DNA of 20,227 nucleotides from Proteromonas lacertae (lineage: Eukaryota; Sar; Bigyra; Opalinata; Proteromonadidae): the NCBI GenBank assembly GCA_002245135.1, contig NGBS01001204.1:1-20227 (forward strand). Direction: 5' to 3'. Position 1 is the stretch's first letter. Each line of letters begins with the position of its first letter. Shown one piece after another: positions 1-7,212 of the stretch. The position numbers and the translations under genes are program-made. The notes under the pieces are model-generated. The model worked only from the letters and a program-made list of their open reading frames with translations. It had not been told where the DNA came from and searched no databases.

Positions 1-1438
1 CAATAATAAAGTATTATTACTTATACTACTTTTCAACACCCTTGGTCCAATAATCAATTGTTTACCAGTAATTATGTAGAACTTATGATGAATTGTATAT
101 GGATTATGATTAGCATCAAATCGTTGATTTGAGCAATCCAAAGTAATTTTTAAATCACTTGCTAAGTCTTTACCAGCTCTTAATTTTAATTCAGTTAATC
201 GATCAGTACTGAAATTTAGAACATCAAAAAATGATTGGGAAATGATAATGTATTACATTTATCATATATTGTATTTTGAATAATATTTCTCATATATTCC
301 CATGTCTGATATTTTGCTGGATATAAATAATCAGGTGTATAAACGAAATCATTAATTTGCCATCTTATTCTATCTTGATTTTGATCAAAAGGAATAGTAT
401 CTCTATTATATGCATCATTATAATATGCTCTGTACAATATAAATTTAACATAACTTCCTATGCTACTATTAATACTGAAGTTATAGTTAAAAGTATTACA
501 CCTAGATATTGGATCTTTAGTGATTTGAACTATGTTAAAATCAGTAAAGTCAATAGGATGATGAGTTGAATAATTAATGGTATTAGCATTACATGTTGGA
601 TCTTTATTATAACAAATGTAAAGTCTAGGATTAATAATTTTCATTCCTACATGTTGTTGCCATGAATTAATCCAAACAGAACCATTGCTATGATGAATCC
701 AATTCATTATAGGAGCAAATGTGAATTGAATATAAATGACTTCACCAAAATAAATATCATTCTTCAAAGCTAATATGGTATTATAGAAATCTGCAAAATG
801 AAATCTGACAGTATAGTTTTCCATGTAATATATCTTCTGTTGTTCCCATTTCTTCCCAATAATTCCAAACACCTCCATTTGCATTTAAAGTAGAATTAGA
901 ATTACATAAAGTTGTTTCAGCTATTTTATTATTTCTAATGCGTAAGCCATCAAATAAATATTCATAATAATGATAATCTTTTATATCATAAGGATACTGA
1001 TTAGCAATTTGATGAGCTAAATCTCGATATTCATTATAACTACTATCTAAATCACATAGAAGTGTTCCAGTTTTATTGTATACTTTGATAGTTCCAAAAT
1101 TCATTGAATTCTTTAATATTTATATGATCTAACATTTTACCAGAAGTAGAATCAGTTACAGGTGTAATAGGTAATTTCCATTGTCCTGAACCTGAAGCTG
1201 CATGATCTCTTTTTTGACCTGTAGTATAATCTAATTCAAATTCAAAGTAACTTTTAGATAGATTAACACAATTATCACCAGATATTTCAAATGTAATAGC
1301 ATCACTGTTTGAATTTAAAGATAAAACAGTCTCATTTCTGCTTTGGTTAGGTGTAACTAAAATATGATTGTAGACAGGTATATAAGCTGGCACAATGCTT
1401 TCATGTTTTTGTGAATTAGGTACAGCAGTGATTGACAT
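1..1438 (-). pseudogene. Major capsid protein-like gene (double jelly-roll type), broken, runs off the left edge
   Basis: Minus-strand coding sequence reads from an ATG at 1438 to the window edge, so at least about 479 codons are present; Polinton major capsid proteins are usually somewhat longer. The N-terminal part contains ITFEISGDNCVNLSKSYFEF, the pattern of alternating hydrophobic beta strands with an 'i-F-I-sG...v-dLs...l' block that is typical of the start of Polinton major capsid proteins. The rest is rich in Tyr, Asn, Phe and Ile with beta-strand periodicity, as expected for jelly rolls. It lies directly downstream of the penton-like gene on the same strand, the usual capsid pair arrangement. 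It is a fossil with about three breaks in the window. The assignment rests on family resemblance and neighbours, not on a search. Confidence 0.72.
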
Positions 1439-1480
1439 ATTTTATGTTATTTTTTAAAAATCAAAAAATGCTTAAAAATA

Positions 1481-1500
1481 GCAAGAAATTTATTAATACA
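1481..1500 (-). promoter_or_regulatory. Promoter-like module of the major-capsid-like gene
   Basis: Read on the minus strand this is TATTAATAAATTTCTTGC followed by TATTTTTAA, about 45 bases before the ATG at 1438. It shares 12 identical bases (TAAATTTCTTGC) with a site at 19478-19489 upstream of the zinc-protein gene. It matches the general TTCTT(A/G)NN(A/G)TTTTT pattern seen before most genes of the element. It overlaps the end of the penton-like gene, so the two capsid genes probably have separate promoters. Confidence 0.5.
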
Positions 1501-2465
1501 AAATAATCTCAAAATAAATAGGTAAGTTATTTAAATCAATTGCATAACCATCTTGTTGAGAGACTGATATATTCATTCGTTGATATTCGTGATATTGCAT
1601 CTTTTTAGTTGTCCATTCAATTTGTGGATTAGTGAATGTAGTATAATCTGCATTTATATCAGTTACAGGTATATTTGCTAAAACCATTGAATTCTCACCA
1701 CTATTAACCCAGTCACATCTAATTTGTATGAATGACACCCATAGTAAAGAAGGCTGATTTGGTAACAAATTAGAATAATAATTAAAATCTTTACTGAAAT
1801 ATGCATCACTTAAATGATTTGCATGATAAATTGATATACTTTTATTTATTTCATCTAAACCAAATAACTTATATGCTAAGTTAGGGAATTCCATACTAAA
1901 ATCTGTAAAGTAATATTTTCCGAAATGAGTAATATAATTAAATTGTAACTTTAATCTATTTTCTGAAGTTTTTTCAAATTGAAGTACATCTGTTTGATCA
2001 TCTACTTTACTGAAATGGAAATCTATTTGCAAAATCTTCATCAGGTAATGGTACCACTCCATTATCAAATGCATAAAAAGTAAAACTTAAGAGATTTCTA
2101 GCAAAATAATCTAATAATTCTTTTCCTGTATATTTTCTTTGAGGTATTTTAATATCAATAGTTTTATTATAAGGTCCATTTTGGTTTTCAGGGTATGCCC
2201 ATTTTATTGGATTTGTTTCATCTGGATTAATGCAGCTATAATAAGTAAAATTAAAGAGTATATGATCATTTACTTCATCTTGTATTGTATAGAAGTTATT
2301 TGGAATAACTGCAGTAATTAAACTCATATATTGATATTTTTCAGTTATAGTTGGAGTATTAATACATCTTGTCCATCTATTTGAAAATTTTGAATCATAG
2401 TCTGATGTAGTTAAGAACAATGATCTTCTATTATTTATAACATTATTACTATCTTTAGGTTGCAT
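1493..2465 (-). pseudogene. Minor capsid (penton-like, single jelly-roll type) protein gene, broken
   Basis: The span from ATG 2465 to stop 1493 is about 324 codons, a normal size for Polinton/PLV minor capsid proteins. The N-terminal part has SLITAVIPNNFYTIQ followed by an Asn/Asp-containing turn, matching the conserved 'IP.sfY.I...N' block of penton proteins of Polintons and related viruses. The C-terminal part has MNISVSQQDGYAIDLNNLPI and ends FEIILY, like the 'd.dG.pid.n.l...f.i' ending of the same family. It would form the pentameric vertex. It sits immediately upstream of the major-capsid-like gene on the same strand. It is a fossil with about one break. Assignment is by family pattern and context. 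Confidence 0.7.
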
Positions 2466-2478
2466 TATGATTTATAAT

Positions 2479-2494
2479 TGTTGAGAAATATTAA
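2479..2494 (-). promoter_or_regulatory. Weak promoter-like module upstream of the penton-like gene
   Basis: On the minus strand the sequence reads TTTTAATATTTCTCAAC, followed by an AT-rich run to the ATG at 2465. It resembles the AATAAATTTCTTGC site before the major-capsid-like gene, but is the most divergent member of the set. Confidence 0.28.
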
Positions 2495-2503
2495 AATATA
2501 ATT

Positions 2504-2544
2504 TTATTTGAATTATTCTTTAATTTATATATCGTTATATATAT
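2504..2544 (+). promoter_or_regulatory. Promoter-like module and TATA run of the 892-residue protein gene
   Basis: TTATTTGAATTATTCTTTAA is followed by TTATATATCG and TTATATATAT directly before the ATG at 2545. The TTCTT core ends 25 bases from the start codon. Its layout (TTCATT-like box, TTCTT, TATA run) matches the modules before the genes at 7213 and 15764. Together with the minus-strand site at 2479-2494 it makes 2466-2544 a divergent promoter region. Confidence 0.5.
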
Positions 2545-5223
2545 ATGCAACCACAACCACAAGTTAACAATTCAAATGATGAAGAAGATGAACCAACAGA
2601 TGATGATTATGAATATGAAGAAGATGAAGATAATGTACCTATTGATATGAACAGAATAAGACATAGAAGAAGACATAGAAGGAATCAAGTCATACCATTT
2701 CAAGATATAAGCGAAGATGATTTGAATAACTATGTGAATCAAGAAGTGAAAAGATTTAACAAAGCATTGATTATGCAATATAGACTAATTCCTATAGGAT
2801 GGCCAAATCATGAATTTAATAGAATATATAATTTATATGATGAACATATGAAAATGTTTAATTGGTGTAAGAATTTATTTGTAACAGGTCCTTTTGCACA
2901 TGGCAAACCATTAGAAGCTTATAATCCAAAATTAGCAGGAAATGAAAATTCTGCTAATGCAAGAGAATGTGGAATATTTAAAACTCGTATAGCAGATGGT
3001 ATTGATAAATTGTGTATGGCATCTGATTTTATATTACAAAGAAATCCATTTGTTGTTTTACACCCAAAAGAGAGAATAGGTGTTACACAACTAGAAAATA
3101 GAAGAATTAAAAAAACTCATTATGAAATTGATGAAAGACATCCAGAACCAGAAAATGATTTTAACATAATGAATAATGAACATTATAATAGTGCAGCTGA
3201 AATAAGAGCGGAAAATGTTATGCAAAATAGACATGATAATATGGTAAGAGGAGTATTAGTAAATGCAGACAATGGAAGTAATGATAATAACAATAATAAC
3301 AACAATGGAAATAATAACAATGATAATAATGAAAATAATAACAATGCAAATTATGATATAATTAGCTTTTGCGATTCTCTGAAAGATAAGATAAAGTTCT
3401 ATATAGGTCGTTTAATGAGAACTAAATTTTGGTATTTAACAAATCAAAAAGAAGAAACAGCTTATTCAATTGCATTAATCATATACAACTGTGTAACTGA
3501 TTTGTATATATTAGCTTTATATTACATACCAATATTAAAAGATAAGTTAAGTGGTAATTATCAAAATGATAATGAATATACTTTACCATATCATCCTGAT
3601 AGAAGAAATTTTATGGGATTACCAGATGGTGATAATAGAACAGGATATAGATATAACTATTTAGCAACTATACAAAAAATATTAACAGAAGCGCATGTAC
3701 CACAAGGTCAAATCAATACAAATATATTTGCTAATCCTATAACTTTTAGAATGAATAGAGCTTTAGATACGCAACTTAACCGTCAAATTAAACATAGAAG
3801 ATCAGTTCCAGCTTATGTTGGAATGAATGTTGCAGATCATAGAAATTGGAGATATGTTGCACCAGCTAATTATCCTCCTGCTCATCCATCAATTACTGCA
3901 GATTTGATTGATAGAAATGTCAATGCATTTTATAATGCATCACCTGCAAATAGTGATAGTGAAGATAATGATAATAATCCATCAAGTAGTGATACTGAAG
4001 AAGATTCAGACACTTATGATCTTGGTGATATGAGTAATCAAATACCACCTCCTCCTTTGCCACCAAGACCTATGCCAGCAAGAACTGATCAACAACAACC
4101 ACCTCCACCTCCTCCTGTATCAAATGTATCTAGATCTAATGTAATTAGTTTAGGTAATCAATTTAATCCTCATCATCTTATACCATCTGATAGATTTTCA
4201 TTTTTAGTATCAGATGATTTGCTTAATGCTATACCAAATCCAAATAGAGACTTTAATAAATCTCATAGATTTTTAGCTAATAGAGAAAATGGCGCAAAAA
4301 TAGGTGTAACTAGGATAATACAAGAGTTTTATACACAATTGTTAACAAATAATGGTAAAATCTATTCAATTGATGCATTTATACATAACCATAATCCACC
4401 TTGTACAATTGTAGATGAAAATTCAAGCAAGAGTTATATGTTCTTTACTGATTGGGTTAGAGAAGAAAACATCAATTTACCTTTATTACCTAGATCTAAA
4501 TTTAATGCAACTGAAGTAAATGATATACCTCAAAATTACAGTAGTATCAATATGATGTTCTATGGATATGATTACAATAGAAATATATATTCATATACTG
4601 GTTTATTAGAATATTGGTTAAAGAATCATAGAGGAACGGCATTTAATGAAAGACAAGCTAAGCAGGAAATATACATATATAATCCATGTATCAATATTCT
4701 ATCAGATGATGAAGAGGAAAATAAAAACATAAAAGTATTAATAGGTATGGATTATGATAAAAATTGGCCTAACGATAAAAAAATCAAATGTAAACAAATC
4801 AAAGTAATAGTATCTCAAGAAAGTGATAGAGCATGGTATGTAATAAGTGATCCAATGTTTGATTATATGTCATGCGATATACCAGGTGATGGAATTCACA
4901 AATTCTATAACTATCCATTCTTTGTTAAGATAGGAGATACAGTAGAATTGATAGTACCAGTATCTTTGAAAGATAATATTTATGTATTAAAAGATGCTAG
5001 ATTAGATGATAAAGATGAAAATAATTATTTAAAAATTGATGATTATATGAGAAATGCAAATCGAGATAGTATTAATCAAAGAGCTATTGATGATAGAGAA
5101 ACAGCTAAGCGTAGAATACATGGTTTAGGTAAAAAGCGTAGAAGAAAGACACAATCATTAGTAAAATTGTATACCAAATTGTTTACACACAATAATAAAA
5201 GAAAAAGAATAAAAATTATATAG
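2545..5223 (+). CDS. Unrecognised 892-residue element protein, acidic head, basic tail
   Basis: Starts at an ATG directly after a TATA run; the frame is open throughout and looks whole. I do not recognise a domain. Visible parts: acidic Asp/Glu/Tyr tract (residues about 12-32), Arg/His-rich patch RHRRRHRR (about 39-46), a helical region, an Asn-rich linker (about 245-269), a second hydrophobic helical region, a Ser/Asp acidic stretch (about 469-492), a proline-rich linker with PPPPLPPRPMPAR (about 501-528), a globular-looking second half, and a strongly basic C terminus (about 850-892) with GLGKKRRRK and NKRKRIK. Residues 858-862 are IHGLG, which fits the adenovirus protease consensus (M/I/L)xGx|G; cleavage would release a 31-residue basic peptide. 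The gene lies between the capsid block and the protease and ends 8 bases inside the protease gene tail, so a virion or assembly role is plausible, but that is inference. Confidence 0.85.
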   Translation: MQPQPQVNNSNDEEDEPTDDDYEYEEDEDNVPIDMNRIRHRRRHRRNQVIPFQDISEDDLNNYVNQEVKRFNKALIMQYRLIPIGWPNHEFNRIYNLYDEHMKMFNWCKNLFVTGPFAHGKPLEAYNPKLAGNENSANARECGIFKTRIADGIDKLCMASDFILQRNPFVVLHPKERIGVTQLENRRIKKTHYEIDERHPEPENDFNIMNNEHYNSAAEIRAENVMQNRHDNMVRGVLVNADNGSNDNNNNNNNGNNNNDNNENNNNANYDIISFCDSLKDKIKFYIGRLMRTKFWYLTNQKEETAYSIALIIYNCVTDLYILALYYIPILKDKLSGNYQNDNEYTLPYHPDRRNFMGLPDGDNRTGYRYNYLATIQKILTEAHVPQGQINTNIFANPITFRMNRALDTQLNRQIKHRRSVPAYVGMNVADHRNWRYVAPANYPPAHPSITADLIDRNVNAFYNASPANSDSEDNDNNPSSSDTEEDSDTYDLGDMSNQIPPPPLPPRPMPARTDQQQPPPPPPVSNVSRSNVISLGNQFNPHHLIPSDRFSFLVSDDLLNAIPNPNRDFNKSHRFLANRENGAKIGVTRIIQEFYTQLLTNNGKIYSIDAFIHNHNPPCTIVDENSSKSYMFFTDWVREENINLPLLPRSKFNATEVNDIPQNYSSINMMFYGYDYNRNIYSYTGLLEYWLKNHRGTAFNERQAKQEIYIYNPCINILSDDEEENKNIKVLIGMDYDKNWPNDKKIKCKQIKVIVSQESDRAWYVISDPMFDYMSCDIPGDGIHKFYNYPFFVKIGDTVELIVPVSLKDNIYVLKDARLDDKDENNYLKIDDYMRNANRDSINQRAIDDRETAKRRIHGLGKKRRRKTQSLVKLYTKLFTHNNKRKRIKII
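3277..3350 (+). repeat. Asn-codon-rich simple repeat inside the 892-residue protein gene
   Basis: Runs of AAT, AAC and GAT codons encode a stretch of almost only Asn, Asp and Gly, a flexible linker between two hydrophobic helical regions. Tracts like this are common in AT-rich eukaryotic genomes and expand by slippage; nothing else is implied. Confidence 0.75.
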
Positions 5224-5776
5224 TTTTAAATTTTGTTTCTAACATTTTTGCTCTTTTTTCTCCTTTTAATGAATTAAAATTTGTTGCTTGCACAAACGAT
5301 TTATTATTTACTATGATATCAACTAAAAACAAAATTGCATGATAACCACATCTTACACTATCAACTCTTTGATTTTTAACTCTATTTATTTTAATCTTAT
5401 ATTCATCATTAGGATATTTTTTTAATTTTGTTAAATCTTTATAAAACTTTGTTATTTGTTTTGGTTTATCTCCAAAACTATCATAGTACATTATCCTCCT
5501 AGTATTATTGTTAACACATAAACTAACCCAATGACCTATTTTACTTACAGGATCTTTAGTTGTATTAGTACAAAGTATTACACACCAAACATCATCATTT
5601 TTATATAGCTGACCTATTTTGCTAAGTTCATCCCATAGTATAACACCTTTAAAATATTTTAGTAGTCTAGGAAACATTTTTTTAATGATCTTTTCAATAT
5701 CAAAATTTGAGAGTGCATCTTCTTTATGTAAATCACCTGTACCTATATAGTCATTTGTGATATATCTTTTAAACAT
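5216..5776 (-). CDS. Adenovirus-type cysteine protease (C5/Ulp1-like), maturation protease
   Basis: This 186-residue protein is close in size to adenovirus endopeptidase (about 200). The catalytic order His-Asp-Gln-Cys of the C5/Ulp1 clan is visible: H82 in KIGHWVSLCV, D99 in RIMYYDSFGDKP, Q136 in VKNQRVDS and C143 in VRCGYHAILFLVDI. In adenoviruses the enzyme cuts capsid and core precursors at (M/I/L)xGG|x and (M/I/L)xGx|G inside the particle; Polinton proteases are thought to act likewise. Sequences fitting these patterns occur in neighbouring proteins of this element. The gene is convergent with the 892-residue gene (8-base overlap of ends) and divergent from the basic core-like gene at 5872. 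It starts at the only in-frame ATG near the N terminus, after a TTATATA-like run on the minus strand. It looks whole. Confidence 0.93.
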   Translation of the reverse strand: MFKRYITNDYIGTGDLHKEDALSNFDIEKIIKKMFPRLLKYFKGVILWDELSKIGQLYKNDDVWCVILCTNTTKDPVSKIGHWVSLCVNNNTRRIMYYDSFGDKPKQITKFYKDLTKLKKYPNDEYKIKINRVKNQRVDSVRCGYHAILFLVDIIVNNKSFVQATNFNSLKGEKRAKMLETKFKTI

Positions 5777-5793
5777 TATATAATTAATAACTA

Positions 5794-5858
5794 TAAGAAT
5801 TTATTGAATATCAATTCATTTGATAAATTCTTAACGTTTTTTAATATATATATATTTA
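5794..5858. promoter_or_regulatory. Mirror-image divergent promoter between protease and core-like gene
   Basis: TAAGAATTTAT (5794-5804) and ATAAATTCTTA (5823-5833) form a perfect 11-base inverted repeat separated by 18 bases. Each arm points toward one gene: the left arm, read on the minus strand as TTCAATAAATTCTTA, precedes the protease start by about 19 bases. The right arm, TTCATTTGATAAATTCTTA, precedes the ATG at 5872 by about 40 bases and is followed by ACGTTTTTTAA and a TATA run at 5844-5855. The right arm is repeated exactly before the next gene (6639-6658). Confidence 0.6.
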
Positions 5859-5871
5859 TGTTATTTAATTA

Positions 5872-6618
5872 ATGGGTAAGTTTAAAGATTGGTTAAAAAA
5901 ATCTAAAATTCTATCTAGCGCAGCTAGTTTAATACCTTTTGCTGGACCAGCTATTAGTAACAGTATAGAGAATATGGGATACGGTAAGAGAAGACGTAGA
6001 GGTAGGGTTGCAAGACATAGAGTTACTAGAATGTCACAATTTACACCTGATGGTAGATTCTTAGGTGATACTTCATCTATGACTGGTGGTGGAACTGTTA
6101 AGTTTAGGACAAAATCTGGTAAAGTTGTTTCATTTCATACTAGAAAACGGAAGGGAGCTGGTTTAGGTAGTTTGTTTAAGAAAGGATGGAATAAAATAAG
6201 AAAAATAGCTACAAAAGACAATATTACAAGAGGTATTCAGAAAGCTAAAGAGATAAATAACACTTTAAAAGATAAGAAATATATTAGTGATATATCAGGT
6301 AAAGTAGGTACTGTAGCTAATACTCTTGGTTTAAGTAAAATTGGTGATATAGCAAATAAGATAAGTTCCACTGCTAGTAATTATGGTTATGGAAAACGTA
6401 GAAGAAGACATAGAGGCGGTAAAAGATTTGGACAAAATGGTGGACTTAGATTACCAATGAATGGTGGTAGTAAAATACGTAGTATAGCTATTACTAAACC
6501 TCCTAGCAATAGGCCTATTTTAAATGGATTAGCTAAACCTTGTGGATTTAACCATAGAGGTTTATACAATCCACAAAACAGTTTACAAAGCTTTTTAGCT
6601 TACAAGTTAACAACATAA
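5872..6618 (+). CDS. Basic glycine-rich core-like / minor virion protein with protease sites
   Basis: This 248-residue protein is strongly basic. Residues 1-30 form a likely amphipathic helix plus a hydrophobic stretch (SAASLIPFAGPAI). Two near copies of a motif follow: MGYGKRRRRGR (35-45) and YGYGKRRRRHRGGKR (171-185), both Arg-rich and suited to binding nucleic acid. Two sequences fit the adenovirus protease consensus: M70-T-G-G|G74 and M196-N-G-G|S200. The design resembles adenovirus core and internal proteins (pVII, pX/mu, pVI), which are basic, Gly-rich and cut at such sites. The resemblance is in layout, not a demonstrated homology. The gene is divergent from the protease, its probable processing enzyme. 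It looks whole. I do not know a specific family name. Confidence 0.82.
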   Translation: MGKFKDWLKKSKILSSAASLIPFAGPAISNSIENMGYGKRRRRGRVARHRVTRMSQFTPDGRFLGDTSSMTGGGTVKFRTKSGKVVSFHTRKRKGAGLGSLFKKGWNKIRKIATKDNITRGIQKAKEINNTLKDKKYISDISGKVGTVANTLGLSKIGDIANKISSTASNYGYGKRRRRHRGGKRFGQNGGLRLPMNGGSKIRSIAITKPPSNRPILNGLAKPCGFNHRGLYNPQNSLQSFLAYKLTT

Positions 6619-6638
6619 ACTTTGTTATTGATTTTATT

Positions 6639-6680
6639 ATTCATTTGATAAATTCTTATTGTTTTTTTATATATTTAATA
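6639..6680 (+). promoter_or_regulatory. Promoter-like module of the small charged protein gene
   Basis: ATTCATTTGATAAATTCTTA (6639-6658) is identical over 20 bases to 5814-5833 before the previous gene. It is followed by TTGTTTTTTTATATATTT. The TTCTT core ends about 32 bases before the ATG at 6689. Confidence 0.6.
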
Positions 6681-6688
6681 ATAACATA

Positions 6689-7150
6689 ATGTATAACAAT
6701 CGTTATAGTAGATACACTAGAGATTACTATGAAGATGATAGTGATTCATCTTCTGATGATGATTATTCATATGACACTCCACTGGCTAGAGATATGAGTA
6801 AAACCGATAGACAGATTGCAGAATTGTTATATAATTTAAATCATAGTAATGATAGAGCTACTCCGTCATCTAATTCTAAATTAAGTGAAGAGACTAGAAA
6901 GAAAAGAGCTGAAAATTTAGCCAAAGCAAGAGAAGCAAGAATGAACAAATTAAAAAACAAGCAAGATACAAGTAATATATATTTAGAGCAACAACAACAA
7001 CAACAAACACAAAAATCAAAATCAATTAGGTTACCAGGTGATAGTGATCCATTTGCACAAACAAAACAAAGTAATGGTAGTGGTTTAAAAATACCACCAC
7101 CTAATGCACCTATGCCTGGTGATAATGCTGTGATGCCAGTTTATTTTTAA
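6689..7150 (+). CDS. Small charged protein with LAKAREAR-type basic helix
   Basis: This 153-residue protein starts at the first ATG after the promoter-like module. The N terminus is rich in Tyr, Asp and Ser (residues about 1-30), followed by a helix and then LSEETRKKRAENLAKAREAR (residues about 63-82). That is a strongly basic helix of a type that recurs in small proteins of large eukaryotic DNA viruses and their relatives. A poly-Gln run and a proline-rich tail (KIPPPNAPMPGD) follow. There are no membrane segments or cysteines. It sits between the core-like gene and the long coiled-coil gene, each with its own promoter-like module. Function is unknown; a role in nucleic acid or capsid assembly contacts is only a guess. 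It looks whole. Confidence 0.75.
   Translation: MYNNRYSRYTRDYYEDDSDSSSDDDYSYDTPLARDMSKTDRQIAELLYNLNHSNDRATPSSNSKLSEETRKKRAENLAKAREARMNKLKNKQDTSNIYLEQQQQQQTQKSKSIRLPGDSDPFAQTKQSNGSGLKIPPPNAPMPGDNAVMPVYF
6989..7012 (+). repeat. CAA repeat (poly-Gln) in the small charged protein gene
   Basis: A short run of CAA codons encodes six Gln residues. It is a simple slippage-prone repeat within the coding sequence. Confidence 0.6.
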
Positions 7151-7161
7151 TTAAAATTTAT

Positions 7162-7206
7162 ATTCATTAAATTCTTTATATATTTCAATATATATTTTTT
7201 TGTTTA
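7162..7206 (+). promoter_or_regulatory. Promoter-like module of the long coiled-coil protein gene
   Basis: ATTCATTAAATTCTTTA is followed by TATATTTCAATATATATTT. The TTCTT core ends about 37 bases before the ATG at 7213. It is nearly the same as the module before the integrase (ATTCATTAATTCTTTA, 15710-15725), forming a sub-class with TTCTTTA instead of TTCTTA-NN-G. Confidence 0.5.
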
Positions 7207-7212
7207 TATATT

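Noticed and set aside
2572-2778. Minus-strand open frame rich in Ile/Phe, looking like a membrane protein
   Set aside because: It is the antisense of the acidic/basic N terminus of the 892-residue gene; GAT/GAA-rich codons read backwards give Ile/Phe. No promoter module.
6989-7012. CAA, AAT and CCA/CCT repeats as a CRISPR or regulatory array
   Set aside because: They are in-frame amino-acid repeats without spacers; ordinary slippage products.
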